10,897 nt of DNA from Methylomonas sp. (lineage in GTDB: Bacteria > Pseudomonadota > Gammaproteobacteria > Methylococcales > Methylomonadaceae): the NCBI GenBank assembly GCA_026989715.1, contig JALSIU010000301.1, positions 1 through 10,897 on the forward strand, read 5' to 3'. The translations under genes and the position numbers were made by a program. The stretch's first letter is position 1. Every line of letters starts with the position of its first letter. A model generated the notes under the pieces. That model was not told where the DNA came from and did not search any database. It saw only the letters and a program-made list of their open reading frames with translations. Shown here one piece after another: positions 6,783 to 10,897 of this stretch.

Positions 6783-8998
6783 ATTGCTGTTTCCATTAAA
6801 ATAGAGATGGCTTGTTCGGGGTCGCCTGCAAATTGTACGGAGCCTTGTTGCATTAAAATGACTTTATCTGCTAAGCGTATATGGCTAGGGCGGTGACTGA
6901 CCATCACCATAGTACACTGGCCTTTTAAGGTGGCGAGTTGTTGCATAAAGAGCGTATCGCTTGCAAAATCTAGGGAAGCGCCAGGCTCGTCAAATAGAAC
7001 AATATCTGTAGGGCTGACAAATGCACGCGCAATCGAAAGAGAGCGTAAAAATCCCGGTGGATATTGATTGGCTGCATTATCGGTCAAGCGTGTATTGAAT
7101 CCCTCCGGTAGAGCCAATATATCGGTTAAGATGCCGGCTTTTTTTGCGGCGGCTTCTAAATCTGCATCTGTTGCCAACCCATTGGCAAGCCGCATATTTT
7201 GTGCAATGGTTCCGTGAAACATTTTAGTATCCTGAGGAACGTAAGCGATGGCACGGCGTAGATCCATGACATTGAGCTGGCGCATGTCAATATCATCAAG
7301 AAATAGTGTACCGCCTTGTGGTTGGTACATACCTGCAATGATTTTAAGGAGTGTGGATTTACCTGAACCGGTATAACCTGCAATAGCCACTAATTCACCC
7401 GGTTTGATTTCGAATGATACACCTAGCAGTGCAGGGTCTTGTTTGGCTGCGTAACGGAAACTGACGCGATCTAAGCGAATATTGCCACGAATATCTTTTA
7501 CATTAAGGGAGTTGCTAGAATTGGATTTTTCAACTGGAATGCGCATGAGTTGATTAATCTGTTGCATTGACTTAAACGTTTGTTGAAACCTGGAAATAGA
7601 TAAAAAAGCGCCTTGCAGTGGTGATAGGACACGCCAGACTAAGGCCATAGTCGCAATGAGTGCGCCAATTGATAGCGTACCCTGAATGACGGCTAGTGCA
7701 CCAAATGCAAGTACGGCCAGTGCAGTGGTCGTCATCATCACTTGTGCAATACTGCTCATGATGGCATTCATCATAAATGTATCATAGTTCGACATAATTG
7801 ATTCACCTGATACTTCACGAAAACGGTCTTGCCAGACACTTTCACCGCCGATGGCTTTGATTTCTTTGCGCCCTGCAAAGGTTTGAATCAGCATTCTTTG
7901 TTTGTTGTTTCTCGCTTTGCCTGAACGGTTTATTTTACGATTTAGGTGCGGAATCAGTAAGAAAGCCATCACAATATAGGCCGCCACCATTAGTAAAGGA
8001 ATAAATGCAATGGATCCTGCTAATAGAGCGATGGCAATTAAAAAGAGTAATACGAACGGGAGCTCTAACACAATGGATGCATTAGAACCTGTAAAAAAAT
8101 CTCGCACAGAATCAAATTGTTTGAGTTGTGAGAGTTGTGCGGAAACGGTAGAGCGTTCAGTATTGATTGGCGGGAGATATAATAATTGTTTAAAGGTTTC
8201 GACTCCGATTAAATAGTCCATACGTCCTGCAACGGCACCTAAAAGTTTGGCACGCAAAAAACGCATGACTAAGTCAGCCATAATGAGAATGGCAATGCCG
8301 GAAAGTAGAAGCGGTAAACTTTCTAATGAGCGTGTGCCAATAACCTTATCATAAATAATCATAATAAAGAGAGGTACAATTAAGGCGACAATATTAATAA
8401 CGAAGGTCATGGCAAACAGATGCATAATTAATTTGCGGAAACGCTCGGTTAAATCCCCAAACCAGTTGGTTTTGGTGTTGTTTGCATTTGCTTGCCCATG
8501 TGAGGCATGGGTATCAGTAAATAGGTAAGCGGTGCCATGCATATCGCAAGCTGTGCTGGCACAGGTGATGACTTGTTCTTGTTGTGCATCATAATAACGT
8601 ATATGACTTATTTTGCCTGTCGTTTCTTCAGTCTTATCCAATAACACAAAAACATCACCTGAATCAGACACAAAGACACTAGGATATAATTCGGCTTTGA
8701 GTGTGTGTGCAAAAGTTGTTAAAGGCGTGCTTTCGTAGCCAATATTGACTAAAATATTGCGTAGATCTACCAGGTCTAAATCTTCGGCAAAATGCGGTAG
8801 TGCTTCAATTAGTTCTCGATCGACATTATGCCAACCTAGTGCTTTTAAAATGGGAAATAGACACGCTGCATAAGGTGAGCTGGATGAGAATTCATCTACC
8901 TTATTATTGCGTAGGGCTTCGGCCAATGTTTCTGCAACATCATTATATTGTTTATTAGCGGTAGGTTGCTGTATTTTGGGAGCTACTGAATCAGTCAT
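6779..8998 (-). CDS. Type I secretion ABC transporter with inactive C39-like N-terminal domain (RtxB/LapB/HlyB-like)
   Basis: The 739-residue protein has three parts. An N-terminal C39-peptidase-like domain spans about 20-160. A six-helix ABC exporter membrane domain spans about 190-480. The nucleotide-binding domain spans about 505-735, with Walker A GYTGSGKST (541-549), Q-loop Gln589, Walker B IVLFDEP (Asp670, catalytic Glu671) and H-loop His702. Aligning ACLFPILKALG with the C39 pattern puts Pro42 at the catalytic Cys position. The GDVFVLL stretch has Val where peptidases have His, so the domain should not cleave leaders and more likely binds substrate, as in HlyB. The signature motif LSGGQ is replaced by YPPGF (646-650). 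The gene follows the other ABC gene after 76 bases and overlaps the adaptor gene. It probably energises export of a large RTX protein or adhesin. No good ribosome site precedes the ATG; no in-frame alternative start is seen just upstream. Confidence 0.93.
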   Translation of the reverse strand: MTDSVAPKIQQPTANKQYNDVAETLAEALRNNKVDEFSSSSPYAACLFPILKALGWHNVDRELIEALPHFAEDLDLVDLRNILVNIGYESTPLTTFAHTLKAELYPSVFVSDSGDVFVLLDKTEETTGKISHIRYYDAQQEQVITCASTACDMHGTAYLFTDTHASHGQANANNTKTNWFGDLTERFRKLIMHLFAMTFVINIVALIVPLFIMIIYDKVIGTRSLESLPLLLSGIAILIMADLVMRFLRAKLLGAVAGRMDYLIGVETFKQLLYLPPINTERSTVSAQLSQLKQFDSVRDFFTGSNASIVLELPFVLLFLIAIALLAGSIAFIPLLMVAAYIVMAFLLIPHLNRKINRSGKARNNKQRMLIQTFAGRKEIKAIGGESVWQDRFREVSGESIMSNYDTFMMNAIMSSIAQVMMTTTALAVLAFGALAVIQGTLSIGALIATMALVWRVLSPLQGAFLSISRFQQTFKSMQQINQLMRIPVEKSNSSNSLNVKDIRGNIRLDRVSFRYAAKQDPALLGVSFEIKPGELVAIAGYTGSGKSTLLKIIAGMYQPQGGTLFLDDIDMRQLNVMDLRRAIAYVPQDTKMFHGTIAQNMRLANGLATDADLEAAAKKAGILTDILALPEGFNTRLTDNAANQYPPGFLRSLSIARAFVSPTDIVLFDEPGASLDFASDTLFMQQLATLKGQCTMVMVSHRPSHIRLADKVILMQQGSVQFAGDPEQAISILMETAI

Positions 8999-9074
8999 AG
9001 TGATTTTAGATTGAATACTTTAGGGCGGTGAGTTTTATTAATGTTTCACCATAGCGTTATTTTTATATTTTAAG

Positions 9075-10712
9075 TTATTGATTTTTTATAAGTTTTCCGT
9101 CTTGTAAAGTATATTGTTTGTCACACAGGCGTAGAAATGATGGTCGGTGTGAAACAATGATAAGGGTACGGTTTTGTTGCTGCATTTGTTTGATAACGCT
9201 AACAAGCCGTTTGTCATTTTTGACATCGAAGTTGGCATTCGCATCATCAAACAGAATAATTTGCGGGTGTCCCACTAGTGAGCGCACCATAATGATTTTT
9301 TGTTTGACACCTTCAGGCATGCTATCAACCGCGGCACCTCCGATAAATGTATCTAAGCCATTGGGTAAGCGAGAGATAATTTCTTCTAGGCCGAGTAATT
9401 TAGATAATGCAATTGCATCTTCAGTTGCTTCATCTTCACGATATAGGGTCATATTTTCAAGAATAGTTCCCTCAACCAATACGCCATGTTGTGGCACGAT
9501 GCCTATTTGCGAGCGTAAAAATTCGGCATTGTAATCATGTAGTGCATAGCCATCTAGTTTAATGGTGCCGCTATCAGGTTCTAAAAAACCGGAGAGTAAA
9601 TTGATTAATGAGCTTTTACCAACCCCATTATTACCTGAAATACCGATGGACTCCCCTGGTTTGATGGTTAGTGATAAATGATTGATAAGATTTTTTTCTT
9701 GATTGGGGTATTTGAAGCAAACTTGTTCCAACTCAATAAGCCCAGCAAACTTACCGGTGGTTTTGTGGTCACCACTAGCCTCTTTTTGTAGAGAAAAAAG
9801 CGCGTTGACTTTACTAATGGCAAGCCGTACCGACTGAAATTGAATCCAAATATTCATAGCTTTCAAGCCGGGTTGCAATACTCTGCTCGTTAACATAGTA
9901 CCGGCAGCTAATCCCCCGATAGTGAGGTCACCTGCAACAACATAAATACTACCGACCCCTACAAAAGAAACTACGGAGAGCTGGGAAAAGGTCGCGCCTA
10001 TACCTTGTATAATGCTATTTAAGCGGCTTAATTCATAAACACTTTCGGCAGATTGTAATTGTAGTTTTTCATAACGCCGTAGCATAAAGGCTTCCATTGC
10101 CATTGACTTGACAGTATGAATGCCTTGTAAGATTTCAATAATAAAATTCTGCCGTCTATCTTCCATGGTTGAACGGGTTACAAGTGTTTGATGTAATTTG
10201 CGACCGGTTACCATAGAGACTAAAAGGAATAAACCTAATAATATAAGTGGAATGGCAATTAATGGACCTGCAATCAAACCGATTAAGACCAAATAAATTA
10301 GCGCAAAGGGAAAATCCATTAATAAGAGAATGGACTGCCCAGAATAGAATTCTTGGATTTTTTCTAAGGCCGCGATTTTATCGATATAGTAGCCTGCCGG
10401 CTTGGTTTCAAAATCTAAAGTACGAGTGTGTAGAATCTGATGCATGGCATCCAGGCTGACTTCGTGATCAAAGCCGGCACTTTCCCAGCTTAAAATAATA
10501 GAACGCCAGATTTTAAGTATTGCATCAAAAATGATGACAACTAACATACCGATAATCAGTACTAAAAAGGTATCGGTCGCTTGGTTGGGAATAATGCGGT
10601 CGTATACTTGTAAAATGACAATGGGCAACGCTAAGGCCAGAATATTAATGAGCAGTGAAGAAATAATAACTTCAGAACGATGCCATGTTTTAGGCAGTGT
10701 AAAAGTCTGCAA
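9075..10712 (-). CDS. Second ABC exporter half-transporter of a type I secretion system (RtxE-like), TTG start
   Basis: The 545-residue protein has a six-helix exporter membrane domain (about 12-300) and a nucleotide-binding domain (about 325-540), with no C39-like domain. Walker A is GNNGVGKSS (360-368), the Q-loop is Gln408 and the H-loop is His521. The signature motif is MPEGV (465-469) instead of LSGGQ. Walker B reads IILFDDAN, so Asp490 replaces the catalytic Glu. This suggests a slow or regulatory ATP site and hence a heterodimer with the 739-residue ABC protein encoded next to it. In V. cholerae the RTX exporter also uses two ABC proteins, RtxB and RtxE, with adaptor RtxD. A peptidase-independent exporter of something other than RTX protein is possible. 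The TTG start has a strong Shine-Dalgarno (AAAGGAG) at nine bases. No in-frame ATG lies between it and the upstream in-frame stop. Confidence 0.9.
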   Translation of the reverse strand: MQTFTLPKTWHRSEVIISSLLINILALALPIVILQVYDRIIPNQATDTFLVLIIGMLVVIIFDAILKIWRSIILSWESAGFDHEVSLDAMHQILHTRTLDFETKPAGYYIDKIAALEKIQEFYSGQSILLLMDFPFALIYLVLIGLIAGPLIAIPLILLGLFLLVSMVTGRKLHQTLVTRSTMEDRRQNFIIEILQGIHTVKSMAMEAFMLRRYEKLQLQSAESVYELSRLNSIIQGIGATFSQLSVVSFVGVGSIYVVAGDLTIGGLAAGTMLTSRVLQPGLKAMNIWIQFQSVRLAISKVNALFSLQKEASGDHKTTGKFAGLIELEQVCFKYPNQEKNLINHLSLTIKPGESIGISGNNGVGKSSLINLLSGFLEPDSGTIKLDGYALHDYNAEFLRSQIGIVPQHGVLVEGTILENMTLYREDEATEDAIALSKLLGLEEIISRLPNGLDTFIGGAAVDSMPEGVKQKIIMVRSLVGHPQIILFDDANANFDVKNDKRLVSVIKQMQQQNRTLIIVSHRPSFLRLCDKQYTLQDGKLIKNQ

Positions 10713-10721
10713 GGGTTTATG

Positions 10722-10728
10722 CTCCTTT
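10722..10728 (-). promoter_or_regulatory. Shine-Dalgarno that fixes the TTG start of the first ABC gene
   Basis: Minus-strand AAAGGAG lies nine bases before the TTG at 10712 and is the strongest ribosome site in the secretion cluster. An ATG at 10738-10740 is out of frame and would stop after seven codons, inside the ribosome site region, so it does not offer a better start. Confidence 0.75.
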
Positions 10729-10778
10729 GTATGCGTACATAAGCGATTAACAATAAAAGGGGTGGCTTTAAAGATAGC

Positions 10779-10807
10779 ATATTACTTTACTATTTATCGG
10801 CTACCAA
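10779..10807 (-). promoter_or_regulatory. Candidate sigma-70 promoter of the secretion gene cluster
   Basis: Minus-strand TTGGTA (10802-10807) and TAATAT (10779-10784) each match four of six consensus positions and are exactly 17 bases apart. The start site would fall near 10772, giving a leader of about 60 bases before the TTG codon. The gap between the edge reading frame and the first ABC gene is only 97 bases, so read-through from an upstream gene is also possible. Confidence 0.35.
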
Positions 10808-10808
10808 C

Positions 10809-10897
10809 TTAAGACGGGACACCCAGCAATTTCAGTGGGTTAGAAATGACTCGCTCTCGTCCCTTTCGGGGCAATGGTAATTCGCCCATTTCATCTA
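10809..10897 (-). CDS. Possible 3' end of an unidentified minus-strand gene, cut by the right edge
   Basis: A minus-strand frame is open from the window edge to a TAA at 10809-10811, giving 28 residues that end RVISNPLKLLGVPS. The piece is hydrophilic with basic residues and then a short hydrophobic tail. I do not recognise it. Three of its four Arg codons are CGA, and it uses AAG and GGA, unlike the CGT/CGC- and AAA-rich genes beside it. The same bases form an inverted repeat, so this may not be coding at all. An open frame of this length is not significant by itself. Confidence 0.3.
   Translation of the reverse strand, partial: DEMGELPLPRKGRERVISNPLKLLGVPS
10816..10872. repeat. Compact inverted-repeat (REP-like) structure
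   Basis: On the plus strand GGGAC (10816-10820) is followed directly by ACCCA (10821-10825). ACCCA can pair with TGGGT (10836-10840) across a ten-base loop, and GGGAC can pair with GTCCC (10859-10863), enclosing the first hairpin. GTCCC can alternatively pair with GGGGC (10868-10872) across a TTTC loop, with one G-T wobble. The area is more GC-rich than the neighbouring intergenic DNA. It could be a repetitive extragenic palindrome, the end of a small mobile element, or a transcript-end structure without a T-tract. Only one copy is in the window. Confidence 0.35.

Noticed and set aside
8855..8865. Cys46 of the 739-residue ABC protein as a catalytic C39 cysteine
   Set aside because: Its context, ACLFPILKALG, matches the second conserved Cys of the C39 motif, four residues after the catalytic position, and the catalytic His is also missing.
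10531..10812. Plus-strand 93-codon frame running out of the first ABC gene into the upstream gap
   Set aside because: Most of it is antisense to the ABC gene, the start has no ribosome site, and the part beyond the gene overlaps the promoter region.
10846..10897. Plus-strand ATG opening a frame to the right edge, which would be divergent from the exporter genes as rtxHCA is in Vibrio
   Set aside because: Only 17 codons are visible, there is no good Shine-Dalgarno, and the translation MTRSRPFRGNGNSPISS is not recognisable. It cannot be supported from this window.

Overview
The window looks like chromosomal DNA of a gammaproteobacterium with a moderately AT-rich genome. This rests on the ClpB length and sequence type, a YfgD-like ArsC, a DinF-type MATE exporter and an HlyD/RtxB-type secretion cluster. 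I cannot name the genus. Every confident gene lies on the minus strand, so transcription runs from the right end to the left end. There is no rRNA, tRNA, CRISPR array or recognisable insertion sequence. The longest gene-free stretch is about 145 bases.

Right side (10712 down to 5421), the accessory part: three genes read in the order ABC half-transporter (545 aa), ABC half-transporter with an inactive C39-like N-terminal domain (739 aa), HlyD-family membrane fusion protein (453 aa). The last two overlap by an ATGA. Together they look like the inner-membrane part of a type I secretion system with two different ABC subunits. The best-known arrangement of this kind is RtxB/RtxD/RtxE of Vibrio cholerae, but the gene order here is E-like, B-like, D-like. 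No secreted substrate (RTX toxin or giant adhesin) and no TolC-like outer-membrane gene is in the window. Both ABC proteins have a non-canonical signature motif, and the 545-aa one has Asp in place of the catalytic Glu after Walker B.

Left side (5295 down to 1), the housekeeping part: clpB (858 aa disaggregase) has a plausible heat-shock (sigma-32) promoter in the 125-base gap after the fusion protein gene. It is followed by a multi-pass membrane protein of unknown function, a DinF-type MATE exporter starting at GTG with a possible leaderless transcript, and a Spx/ArsC-family thiol oxidoreductase cut by the left edge.

At the far right edge (10809-10897) is a short open frame that may be the 3' end of another minus-strand gene. 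It overlaps a compact inverted-repeat structure, so it may instead be a non-coding repeat element.
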